From NCBI GenBank assembly GCA_910577845.1, contig CAJTNA010000001.1, forward strand, positions 248,001-312,000: a DNA stretch of 64,000 nt, given 5' to 3'. The DNA comes from an uncultured Christensenella sp. (GTDB lineage Bacteria; Bacillota; Clostridia; Christensenellales; UBA3700). The number at the start of each line of letters is the position of its first letter. Position 1 is the first letter of the stretch. The notes under the pieces are model-generated. The model had not been told where the DNA came from, did not search any database, and saw only the letters and a program-made list of their open reading frames with translations. Shown here piece after piece: positions 17,995-26,432 of this stretch. The position numbers and the translations under genes are program-made.

Positions 17995-18333
17995 ATGACT
18001 AAAGAGAATGTTGCACAATTAATGATGAGCCTAAATGGTAAAATTCCAGAGGACAAAGCAATTTTGCTAAAACAAAAATTGGAAACTGCAGACGATAGTT
18101 TAATGAGTGATATTGCTGCTATGAATCTTCATAATCCAACACACATTTTGTTATTTTCAATCTTTTTAGGTTGCTTTGGTGTTGATAGATTTATGATTGG
18201 TGATACTGGTGTAGGCATTGCTAAATTAATTTTTGGTTGGGTAACTTGCGGAATTTGGCCATTAGTTGATATTTTCATTACATACAAACGTGCTAAAGAA
18301 AAGAACGCAGAAAAAATATTTTCAATTCTTTAA
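17995..18333 (+). CDS. TM2-domain membrane protein
   Basis: 112 residues. The N-terminal half is soluble and helical. The C-terminal half is a TM2 domain: FSIFLGCFGVDRFMIGDTGVGIAKLIFGWVTCGIWPLVDIF, two membrane helices with the DRF motif between them. TM2 proteins are of unknown function. I chose the ATG at 17995 because GGAGGG lies 5 bases before it. A hairpin terminator follows. Confidence 0.88.
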   Translation: MTKENVAQLMMSLNGKIPEDKAILLKQKLETADDSLMSDIAAMNLHNPTHILLFSIFLGCFGVDRFMIGDTGVGIAKLIFGWVTCGIWPLVDIFITYKRAKEKNAEKIFSIL

Positions 18334-18372
18334 TTAAAAAACGAAAAAAAAGTGTTTAAATGCCATAAAACA

Positions 18373-18398
18373 AAAAATCGCTTGCAAAAGCGATTTTT
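18373..18398 (+). terminator. Terminator of the TM2-domain gene
   Basis: 11-base perfect arms AAAAATCGCTT and AAGCGATTTTT around GCAA, followed by CTTTATG. Confidence 0.8.
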
Positions 18399-18460
18399 CT
18401 TTATGTATCATAATTTTATATTTATAAATTAAAAATCACCTAGAAATTGAGAAAAATACC

Positions 18461-18632
18461 CATACAATCACCTTAATTATGCCTACACATTTAAAAGTTA
18501 TATATTAAAATTCTCTAAGCCATATGTAATACACCAACAACTACCACATTAATTATGCCTACACATTTATTGATATAATTTAAAAGTAGCTATGTATTTG
18601 TAAAACACCAGCACAATCACCTTAATAAACAG
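18461..18632. repeat. Three imperfect direct repeats
   Basis: The phrase TTAATTATGCCTACACATTT occurs near 18473 and again near 18549. A shorter variant sharing CACAATCACCTTAATAAAC follows near 18612. Spacing is roughly 65-75 bases. No gene or known repeat class is evident. Confidence 0.4.
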
Positions 18633-18730
18633 ACAATCAATTTACAAATATAAGCATTCCTAAATAGCAAAAAATATAACATAAATAATCAATTTAATTA
18701 TTTAATAATATTTCTATTCAAGTTGTATCT

Positions 18731-19010
18731 TTAAATAAACTTTATTTTGCCACTTAAACTGCTACTCTCACGCTTTCATCTTCCGTGGTTTATAATTTGC
18801 CCTCTGTGATATTGCTCTAACTTACTTGTTGAACTTGATTATTTTTCCTCTGAGTTTAAAATATTGAGTACTGATACTTTATTGCTTTCAGGTAGAAGAA
18901 TTTCCTCGTCTATTGAGTGAATTAAAAATACTAACGCTTTACTTATACATTGTCAATATCTAACAATGCCAGTATTCCGCTCCATTTACATTTTAAATTT
19001 ATTAAATATA
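18731..19010 (-). pseudogene. Remnant of a degraded protein-coding gene
   Basis: Read on the minus strand this stretch gives protein-like segments broken by stops and at least one frameshift: WSGILALLDIDNV, then in another frame SKALVFLIHSIDEEILLP and ESNKVSVLNILNSEEK, a TAA, then in the same frame SSSTSKLEQYHRGQIINHGR, a TGA, and KRESSSLSGKIKFI. I do not recognise the family. The composition looks coding, but the evidence is weak. Confidence 0.35.
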
Positions 19011-19022
19011 CCCTATCAATTA

Positions 19023-19164
19023 TGTGTCATTTAATTTGAGAAAACTCAAATTAAGCAAAAGCTAACGCTTCTTGCTTAATAAATCAAGTAGACACAATTT
19101 AAATTAACATTTGCTGATGTCAAATGCCACTACGTGTCGCTTGACTACAGCTTTTGATAATATA
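19023..19164 (+). repeat. Dispersed multi-hairpin repeat, copy 4 (GTGTC type)
   Basis: The 5' module matches copy 3 (same arm TTTAATTTGAG / CTCAAATTAA; closing stem TGTGTC / GACACA). The 3' module differs in sequence: AATTAACATTTGCTG opens a hairpin closed by CAGCTTTTGATAATATA. Pairing is kept although many bases changed. Confidence 0.8.
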
Positions 19165-19170
19165 AAATAT

Positions 19171-19318
19171 GAGAAGTAAATTTTAGCTAAAGCAAAAATT
19201 TTATATTGCTGTAGCAATAAAGCTTGTTATCACAAGCACTTCCTGCTTGAATTAACATTTGCTGATGTCAAATGCCACTACGTGTCGCTTGACTACAGCT
19301 TTAGATACTTTATAATAT
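19171..19318 (+). repeat. Dispersed multi-hairpin repeat, copy 5 (GAGAAGT type)
   Basis: The 5' module matches copy 2 (GAGAAGTAAATTTTAGC) but has three arms: an AT-rich arm, TATTGC-TGTA-GCAATA, and GCTTGT-TATC-ACAAGC, closed by ACTTC. The 3' module is nearly identical to copy 4. It ends 26 bases before the GH16 start codon. Confidence 0.8.
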
Positions 19319-19344
19319 ATACAATAAGGTATTGTTAGGTTAAT

Positions 19345-20349
19345 ATGAAAATTCTTTCAAAAAGACAAATTTTAATGATTTGTGCAACGGTGGTATTTGC
19401 AGTAGTATTTGTTATAACGTTTACGCTATCTTGATTTTTAGTAGACGAGGAATACAAAATTGATTTAGAATCTATTAAAACAAAAGAAAATCTTGTATGG
19501 TGGGACGAGTTTGACGGCAATGCTTTAGATACTGACAACTGGCGTATTGAGCCATCTGGCAACTTTGACGGCACAAAATATGGTGAACCGATTGTTCGAA
19601 AAGGCGGATACTGGGCATTGGACCAATGTATTGTTGAGCCTATCACATATAATAATGAGCAATTGAATGTACTTAAAATTCGCACTGAAAAAGTTGGGGA
19701 CAAATGGCATTCTGCTGGAATTATAAGCGATAGAGCTTTGGCACAAAAGTATGGATACTTTGAAATACGAGCAAGGCTACCAAAATTTTATGGTACTTGG
19801 TCAGCATTTTGGATGATGCCTTATAATATACCAACCGCACCTACTGGTAAAGATGCCTTGGACGCTAAAACCTATGGTGGAGAAATTGACATAATGGAAG
19901 CACCAGCATATGGTCGTAAGAATAATGGAGTTGTACAACAAGCTTTGCATATTGGTGATTATAACAGAAGCACTGGCACAAGCACGTTTAGTATGAATTG
20001 GCTAACAGAAAATGTTGGTGAAATTTATGATAGTTTCCACACATACGGACTATATTGGGACGAAAACATATACAAGTTTTATGTAGATAACAAATGTGTA
20101 TGGACAACGAGTTATAACAGAACTGGCAATGTATCTGGCATTGAGCAATACCTATTTTTATCTACAGAGATTGGTGGAAAAGATGGTGTAGTGGGTGAAA
20201 ATCCTTGGAAAGCGATTGTACCTAATGGCAAAAGATTAGTAACTGACAATCCACAAGATATTACATATGGTGATTTTGAGATTGACTATGTACACTGCAA
20301 CTCTATCCCAACAACGACATTTAAAGTTAATAATAAAAAGAATATATAA
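19345..20349 (+). pseudogene. GH16 beta-glucanase gene interrupted by one in-frame TGA
   Basis: From the ATG at 19345 the frame gives MKILSKRQILMICATVVFAV and a hydrophobic run ending FTLS, then TGA at 19432-19434. It continues in the same frame without another stop for about 304 codons. The downstream part is a glycoside hydrolase family 16 domain: WWDEFDGNALDTDNW, GIISDRALAQKYGYFEIRAR, the catalytic GGEIDIMEAP (two Glu and Asp intact), FHTYGLYWDENIYKFYVD. The TGA stands where an exported lipoprotein would have its lipobox Cys, one base away from TGT/TGC. The gene is probably inactivated or sequenced wrongly; readthrough is less likely. No alternative start lies between the TGA and residue 90. 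Confidence 0.8.
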
Positions 20350-20385
20350 TAAACGGATAAATTTTGACAATTTTATACTTGTAAA

Positions 20386-20414
20386 TTGACAAAATTCCCA
20401 AATTATGGTATAAT
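20386..20414 (+). promoter_or_regulatory. Promoter of the desulfoferrodoxin gene
   Basis: TTGACA (20386-20391), 17 bases, TATAAT (20409-20414), about 80 bases before the start codon. Confidence 0.75.
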
Positions 20415-20493
20415 TAAATGCGTTAAAGGTGATTAAAAAACCTTAAAGTGATTAAGTTAATAAAAAATAAAACTAGAATTTTACGGAGAAGTT

Positions 20494-21111
20494 ATGGAAC
20501 AAAAATTTTTGAAATGCAATCATTGCGGTAAAATCATTGCAATAGTAAAAGAAAGCGGTGTACCAGTATTATGCTGTGGTGAGAAAATGAATGAAATCAT
20601 TGCAGGCAGTGTTGATGCATCTACGGAAAAGCATTTGCCAGAATTTAAAATTGATGGCAACAAAGTTATTGTAAATGTTGGCAATGTTGAACATCCAATG
20701 ACTAACGAACATTTGATTGAGTGGGTATCTATCCAAACAAAACAAGGTAATCAAAGGAAAGCATTAAAAGCTGGCAGTAAACCTCAAGTGACTTTTGCTA
20801 TATGCGAAGATGACGAGCTTATAGCTGTTTACGCATATTGCAATTTACACGGCTTATGGAAAGTGGAAAATACAGCAAAAGTGGCTTGCAGTACGCAAAA
20901 GAAAACCACTTTAGCTAATGGTGATTATATTGTATGCAATTGCAATCAAGTAAGTTATATGGATATAGTTAACGAATTACATAAACACAACAACATAACT
21001 AATCTACTTAGTGTATTTGAAAAAGTTAAGGATATTACTCACTGCTCTACTGGTTGTGGTGGTTGCTATGATAAAGTAATGGAAATCTTATCTGACGTAA
21101 TGAACGATTAA
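20494..21111 (+). CDS. Desulfoferrodoxin (superoxide reductase) fused to a Bfd-like [2Fe-2S] domain
   Basis: 205 residues. Residues 1-36 are the rubredoxin-like FeCys4 domain (Cys8, Cys11, Cys27, Cys28). Residues 37-125 are the superoxide reductase domain, with iron ligands in EKHLPE, VEHPM, NEHLIEW and CNLHGLW and the catalytic Glu/Lys of EKH. It reduces superoxide to hydrogen peroxide without releasing oxygen. Residues about 145-200 add a Bfd/NifU-type [2Fe-2S] domain (CNCNQVSYMDI ... CSTGCGGC) not found in ordinary desulfoferrodoxin. It may feed electrons to the catalytic iron (inference). Own promoter and terminator. Confidence 0.92.
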   Translation: MEQKFLKCNHCGKIIAIVKESGVPVLCCGEKMNEIIAGSVDASTEKHLPEFKIDGNKVIVNVGNVEHPMTNEHLIEWVSIQTKQGNQRKALKAGSKPQVTFAICEDDELIAVYAYCNLHGLWKVENTAKVACSTQKKTTLANGDYIVCNCNQVSYMDIVNELHKHNNITNLLSVFEKVKDITHCSTGCGGCYDKVMEILSDVMND

Positions 21112-21233
21112 AACATACTACTTTTTTAATCAAATAAGCAATTAAATGGCAATTAATAAAAGGCATAAAAATTTTGCTTAAAGGCTATAGTATTCACGTT
21201 AAGAATATTTATTAAAAAATAAAACAGCAATCA

Positions 21234-21260
21234 AAAAAGAACGCTTTTAGCGTTCTTTTT
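21234..21260 (+). terminator. Terminator of the desulfoferrodoxin gene
   Basis: 11-base arms AAAAAGAACGC and GCGTTCTTTTT around TTTTA. Confidence 0.8.
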
Positions 21261-21300
21261 GTTTGATTCTTATGTTTTAAAAGTTAATAATACTTTTATT

Positions 21301-21440
21301 TTTGGAATACTTAAGCAAGCTAACTCAATGGTATTTGATAGTGTTGATGTCAATTCAACTTGTGTCAAATTTGTTTTATCAAGATAAAAACTATATTTTT
21401 TATTTAAATTTGAGTCTACTCAAATTTATGACATATAATT
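21301..21440 (-). repeat. Dispersed multi-hairpin repeat, degenerate copy 6 (reversed)
   Basis: Read on the minus strand: ATGTCATAAATTTGAG, loop, CTCAAATTTA, a second small arm, then TTTGACA closing the stem and GTTGAATTGACATCAAC, which matches the conserved linker. The 3' hairpin has decayed. Confidence 0.55.
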
Positions 21441-21589
21441 TTTAAATTACTCACAATTTAAAAAACCTATTGAAAGTTACACAGCTTTATTTTGCTGTAT
21501 TTTCGACTTTCCAAAGTCGTGCAACAAGTGATGCCTCAAAACTTAACTATTTGATAAGCAAGTTAATTCAGCCTAATTACTTTTTATGG
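21441..21589. other. Intergenic stretch with small hairpins
   Basis: Contains ACAGC / GCTGT and CGACTTT / AAAGTCG hairpins enclosed by GTT...AAC and ends near AGTTAATTCAG. It may be a second, badly decayed copy of the dispersed repeat; this is a weak call. Confidence 0.3.
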
Positions 21590-24500
21590 TTAGTCTTTTA
21601 TTGACACAACTTCACCATCAATATTTATTTTGTCTTTTAAAAGCAAAAGTGCTTTTTCAAACCTTGAGCTAATTGCATCACCTACTCTGCTAAAGCCTAG
21701 TTGTTGAGCTAATAATTTAAATAAACTATCTTTTTCGGCAGATATGTTATGTTTCAGTAAAGTTAATAAGCCATTTGCCAATTCTTCCAAACATATGTAC
21801 TTTATTTCACGAGGTATTTCTCCCTCTTTTGGAACTCTAAGCATTGGAGGGTCACTTTTAACCAAATATAAAAATTTGTTTTTGCGAATTATTCCCGCTC
21901 TATTACAGCCTAACATATCATTGTCAAATTCTTGCCAAGCTACACTTGTAAGTTTTTCACGTCTGTACAAAAATAGAATTCGTTTCAATAGCCATTCCTC
22001 TGACATAGGTGCCTCAACCTCAAGTATTTTAAGTATAATTTGACGTCTATTTCTATACATATAAATTTTAGATATTGCATTTTCGTCAGCCTTATTATAA
22101 GCAGGGAATGTAAAAGGAATAGTTTTGTTTTGCTCACTAAAATCTTCAGCACTAATTTCTGGCTTTTCATTTGATTTTGTATTATTAGTTTGTTGATAAT
22201 TAATAGCAGACATAGCAACATTGTATAATCTTTCTTTTTCCGTCTGCTTGTTATTAAACCAATCTGTTGACCAAATTCTATAAAAATGCCAACCCATACC
22301 TTCCAAAATTTCTTGTCTTAGCCTATCTCTATCCCTTGCAGTTTTTGAGGAATGGTAACTTGCTCCATCACACTCTATAGCCAAAACATAGTCTGAAGAA
22401 TTTGGACGTTTTAAGGCTAAATCTATTTTGAAAGATGAGCAACCGACTTGAGTATCAACCTCAAAACCTTTCTCACGCAAAAAGTCACATACCTCCATTT
22501 CAAACTCAGAATCATATTCTTCAAATTGATTCAAAACTATTGAACGCTCCAATGCGATTTCGCCATTCTCTGCATAATCAAGGTATTCACGTAGCAATCT
22601 TGAACCTACTGATTTTGTTCTTGATAAATCTATATCAGTAAAATGCATAGAGGCTACTAACTGAACATTGCATTTTGCACGTGTAACCGCAACATTAAGT
22701 CTTCTCTCGCCACCCACTCTATTAATAGGTCCAAAGTTTAATAGTAACTTGCCAGCAGAATCTTTTGCATATGCGACACTGAATATAATTGTATCACGCT
22801 CATCACCTTGCACAGTTTCCAAATTTTTCACAAAGAAAGGTTCGTCTTTTTCGGAATTAAAAAATTCCTCCTTTGACAAATCTTGTGCACGGCGTTTTAA
22901 AATCAATCTTTCAATCAAATTTTGTTGAGAAATGCTAAATGCAACTACACCTAAACTCCTATTAGGATAACTCTCAAAATGCTCAAAAACAAGGTCTACA
23001 ATTCTTTCCGCTTCTGCCATATTTGTTTTGCTTTTTCTGTCAAAAACTCCGTCCACATAGTGATAATCAACGCCAATTCCTCTTTGTTTTATATCACTTT
23101 TAGGTGATGGAAAAGTTATCAATTCATTGTCATAAAAATTCTTATTGGAAAAAGCAATTAATTGTTCATACTTACTACGATAGTGCCACTTTAATCTGCA
23201 TTGTGGCAAAATAGTTGAATAAACATCCAACACAGATTCAAAGTCTGATAAATCGTCTTGTTCATCGTCATCAATATCGCTCATACTATTAAAGAAATTG
23301 CTTGGTGGCATTTGGTTGGAATCACCAACAACTACCAGCTGTTTTCCTCTATAAATCGCACCAATTGAGTCTTGTGGGAATATCTGTGATGCCTCATCAA
23401 AAATAACTACATCAAACTCTATATTAGGGCTTAAAAATGTACTAACAGAAAGTGGTGACATTAGAAAGCAAGGTTTTATTCTTTGCACTAAATCGTCTGT
23501 TTCGTTTAAAAGTTGTCTTACACCTTTTTGTTTACGTTTTTTCTTGGCTTCGTGCAATAAAATCGCAAGAGGACTGCCTTGTGCAATCATATCAATACTT
23601 GGCTTTTGTGCAGAAACTTTCGCTCTTATTTCTGCTATGTTCACTTTAAATGATAGCTTATCTTTCTTTTTAAACAAATTTACCAATTCATCGTGAGGTA
23701 TTCTTGGTAATTGTTTAATCTCTGTAATATTATATAGCAAATTTTCTATCCATTCACGATAAAACTGCTTTTGGTAGCATAGTACAATATTCAGGTCTTG
23801 TATTTGATTGGCTATGCAATATTCAATATAATCAATCAATTTTAATTCTTGAATTTTGTTAAGTAGCTTTGAAAAATTGCACCAGTTATTTAACTTATCT
23901 ATATTATTTAATTGCCTATCAAATCTATTTTTTAGCACCTCTAAACTTATCTGTTCAATGTCAAAAATTGTTTTTTCATAACAATTATACAAATTTCTCT
24001 CAATACTTCCATAGATATCAAAAATGTCTTTAATTTTTGATGCAAAAGTCTTAAAACTCTTTTGTTCTAGTAACAATGAGTCAACTGTCATATCCTCAAA
24101 GTATTGCATAGATATGTCTAGACTATTAAGTAACTTTATAACTTTAAGCTCGTTTATCAAACTATCAAAATCGGTATACTCAGCTTTATAATTTTCTGCA
24201 AACAACCCCTCAATTTTTTCACTATCAACTTTATACTGCTGTAATTTTTGTTGATATTCTCTCAAATCTGCTAGCACTTGTAAAGCAAACTTATAATTCA
24301 CTTTTGTATTAGTTTTTAAGGACAATTCAATATCTTTAATTATATTCTTATATTCTTTAGAGAAAATTCTTGATAGCAAACCATTATATTGTTTAACAAA
24401 TTTTTTATGCAACAAATGACCGTCCATTTTAAAAATGTCATCGTCAAAGTTAATATCAAGTTTACCTTTTTGCTCAATCAATATTTTTGCTTTATTCTGC

Positions 24501-26167
24501 AAATCTTTAACACTTTCAATAACATTATCAATATCACTATTTAACAATTGTGGAGTATAAAAACCGCTATTTTTTGCAGTATCAAAGAAAGTTTGCAAAG
24601 CTAATATTTGTGCAATATTTTTAGCATTAAAATTGTATTGTTTATTAATGCTACTTATAAGTTCAAGCAATTTTGCACACAATTCTATACCACTTTTCAA
24701 ATCTGCTTTAAACGCCATTACTTGGTCATACTCAGCATTAATATTAGAATATCCATACCATACATTTTGCGTATAATCAACACCTATTGAAGGTATATAT
24801 TGCTTGTAACTAGTCAACAATTGTACAGCTTGTGCTAAATATTCATCACCTTTTTGATTAATATCACCAATCAAAAACTCAATATCTAAAGCATTCCTAA
24901 ATTTAGCAAATAACTCATATAAATGATATAATGTTGTATTAATTGTAGGGCGTACTTTGTGCAACTCTATTGCATAGCTATCCAAATCACGTTGAGCATT
25001 GTTAAGTGCAAGCAATTCCGCCTCTGCTCTCCCAGAAAGCTTACTTTTTGGTAATTTTAAAGTTTTAACTAATTCTTCTATTACTAACTTTTTATTTACC
25101 TTATGACTATGTAATTCCAAACAAAACTCGTCTAAGCCAACTTTTTTCAATTTGTCATACACAACATTCAATGCCGCAAGCTTTTCAGAAACAAATAAAA
25201 CTTTTTTATTGTCATTCAAGCATTCCGCAATAATATTAGTAATTGTTTGACTTTTACCCGTTCCTGGAGGTCCTTGCAAAACAAAACTTTTTCCTGCTTT
25301 TACAAGTGCTATTGCTTCTGATTGGCTAGAATCCGCATCAATAACATTGTGCAATTTTTGCAAATCACACCTTTCATCCTCATTCTGCAAATCATTAGAA
25401 GTATCACTATGTCCTAGCAATGCCATAATTGATTTATTTGTGACAATTTTTTCAGCATTTTCTTTCAAATCTTCATACATATTGATTTTTTGGAAAGAAA
25501 ATATGCTTATTTTAACATCAAGTTCAATTTGCCATTTTAATCTACTTAATTGACTTTCAACTTCACTTATATATTCATTTATGCTCCCAGAAAACTCTGG
25601 CAAATCAATACCATAATCTGTTTTTAATTTGTAAGCAAAGGTTGGGTTAACTATGATTTCGTCATCAATTGGTCTAAAATAATACGGCTCAGATGCAGAG
25701 TTATTTATAATCGTAATCGGCATTAGCAAAAGTGGTGCGTGCATCTCATAGGATGAAATTTCTACCTCAGTCCATTTAATAAAACCAAATGCCAAAAACG
25801 CAGTATTAACACCAGTTTCCTCAATAATTGTTTTTGTTCTCTTCTTGATATTTTTAATGGCATTAATTGGCTTGCCACTCAAATTATATAATAAAACTTG
25901 ATTTTTCTTTAACTTTTCACTATAACAGCTATAATACTCAGCTAATGACAAATTACTTTCTGTTTGCCATTCGTTATCCTCATTCTCTATTTTCGGGTCA
26001 TATACTTCAAAAGTATAACCATCGTCCGCTTTATTAAAAAGTGTTTCAAAATTAGGAGCAATAACTTGTACTGAACTTGACTTTGAATCTTTAAAATTGA
26101 TTAAATTATTTCTCTTACCAGTGTCAAGTAATAAATCTGCCCATTTATTTAATCTTTCAATATCCAT
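21590..26167 (-). CDS. Large SF1 helicase with DUF4011, Vsr/DUF559-like nuclease and DUF3320-type C-terminus
   Basis: 1525 residues. The N-terminus (RLNKWADLLLDTGKRNNLINF) is DUF4011. Walker A QGPPGTGKSQ lies near 297-304, a long helical insertion follows, Walker B VVIFDEASQ is near 924, and GDSNQMPP and the C-terminal RecA half (VQGDERDTIIFSVAY, NVAVTRAK) complete a superfamily 1 DNA2/NAM7-type helicase. Near 1240-1300 a restriction-like nuclease (FKIDLAL ... AIECDGASYHSSKTARDRDRLRQ) resembles Vsr/DUF559. A DUF3320-like end follows. Proteins of this layout are large stand-alone helicase-nucleases, often suspected of antiphage defence; that role is inference here. There are no partner genes. 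Confidence 0.88.
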   Translation of the reverse strand: MDIERLNKWADLLLDTGKRNNLINFKDSKSSSVQVIAPNFETLFNKADDGYTFEVYDPKIENEDNEWQTESNLSLAEYYSCYSEKLKKNQVLLYNLSGKPINAIKNIKKRTKTIIEETGVNTAFLAFGFIKWTEVEISSYEMHAPLLLMPITIINNSASEPYYFRPIDDEIIVNPTFAYKLKTDYGIDLPEFSGSINEYISEVESQLSRLKWQIELDVKISIFSFQKINMYEDLKENAEKIVTNKSIMALLGHSDTSNDLQNEDERCDLQKLHNVIDADSSQSEAIALVKAGKSFVLQGPPGTGKSQTITNIIAECLNDNKKVLFVSEKLAALNVVYDKLKKVGLDEFCLELHSHKVNKKLVIEELVKTLKLPKSKLSGRAEAELLALNNAQRDLDSYAIELHKVRPTINTTLYHLYELFAKFRNALDIEFLIGDINQKGDEYLAQAVQLLTSYKQYIPSIGVDYTQNVWYGYSNINAEYDQVMAFKADLKSGIELCAKLLELISSINKQYNFNAKNIAQILALQTFFDTAKNSGFYTPQLLNSDIDNVIESVKDLQNKAKILIEQKGKLDINFDDDIFKMDGHLLHKKFVKQYNGLLSRIFSKEYKNIIKDIELSLKTNTKVNYKFALQVLADLREYQQKLQQYKVDSEKIEGLFAENYKAEYTDFDSLINELKVIKLLNSLDISMQYFEDMTVDSLLLEQKSFKTFASKIKDIFDIYGSIERNLYNCYEKTIFDIEQISLEVLKNRFDRQLNNIDKLNNWCNFSKLLNKIQELKLIDYIEYCIANQIQDLNIVLCYQKQFYREWIENLLYNITEIKQLPRIPHDELVNLFKKKDKLSFKVNIAEIRAKVSAQKPSIDMIAQGSPLAILLHEAKKKRKQKGVRQLLNETDDLVQRIKPCFLMSPLSVSTFLSPNIEFDVVIFDEASQIFPQDSIGAIYRGKQLVVVGDSNQMPPSNFFNSMSDIDDDEQDDLSDFESVLDVYSTILPQCRLKWHYRSKYEQLIAFSNKNFYDNELITFPSPKSDIKQRGIGVDYHYVDGVFDRKSKTNMAEAERIVDLVFEHFESYPNRSLGVVAFSISQQNLIERLILKRRAQDLSKEEFFNSEKDEPFFVKNLETVQGDERDTIIFSVAYAKDSAGKLLLNFGPINRVGGERRLNVAVTRAKCNVQLVASMHFTDIDLSRTKSVGSRLLREYLDYAENGEIALERSIVLNQFEEYDSEFEMEVCDFLREKGFEVDTQVGCSSFKIDLALKRPNSSDYVLAIECDGASYHSSKTARDRDRLRQEILEGMGWHFYRIWSTDWFNNKQTEKERLYNVAMSAINYQQTNNTKSNEKPEISAEDFSEQNKTIPFTFPAYNKADENAISKIYMYRNRRQIILKILEVEAPMSEEWLLKRILFLYRREKLTSVAWQEFDNDMLGCNRAGIIRKNKFLYLVKSDPPMLRVPKEGEIPREIKYICLEELANGLLTLLKHNISAEKDSLFKLLAQQLGFSRVGDAISSRFEKALLLLKDKINIDGEVVSIKD

Positions 26168-26331
26168 ATTATCTCATTCCTTAATAACATTAAATTTAGT
26201 ATAACATATTTTTAAGATAATTGCAATTTAAAATATAAAATAACTGGACTTACTAAATAATTCACAAATTTTAAATAAAAAACAAGGAATTATTTCAATT
26301 TCCATATATACTTTTAAGTCTAATAAAAAAT

Positions 26332-26364
26332 GAACAGCACGCTTTTTACAAAGTATTGCTGTTC
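26332..26364 (-). terminator. Terminator downstream of the DUF11-like gene
   Basis: 8-base arms GAACAGCA and TGCTGTTC with a 17-base loop. On the minus strand ATTTTTTATT follows. Confidence 0.6.
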
Positions 26365-26432
26365 ACCAATTTTTATTTTGTATATCTTAATAAATTTTAA
26401 TATTTAATATCACTACAACAATTATAATAGTT

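Noticed and set aside
19432..19434. TGA in the GH16 gene as a sense codon (alternative genetic code)
   Set aside because: Many intact genes here end in TGA, including coupled ATGA and GTGA junctions (purM, feoA, dxs), so TGA is a normal stop.
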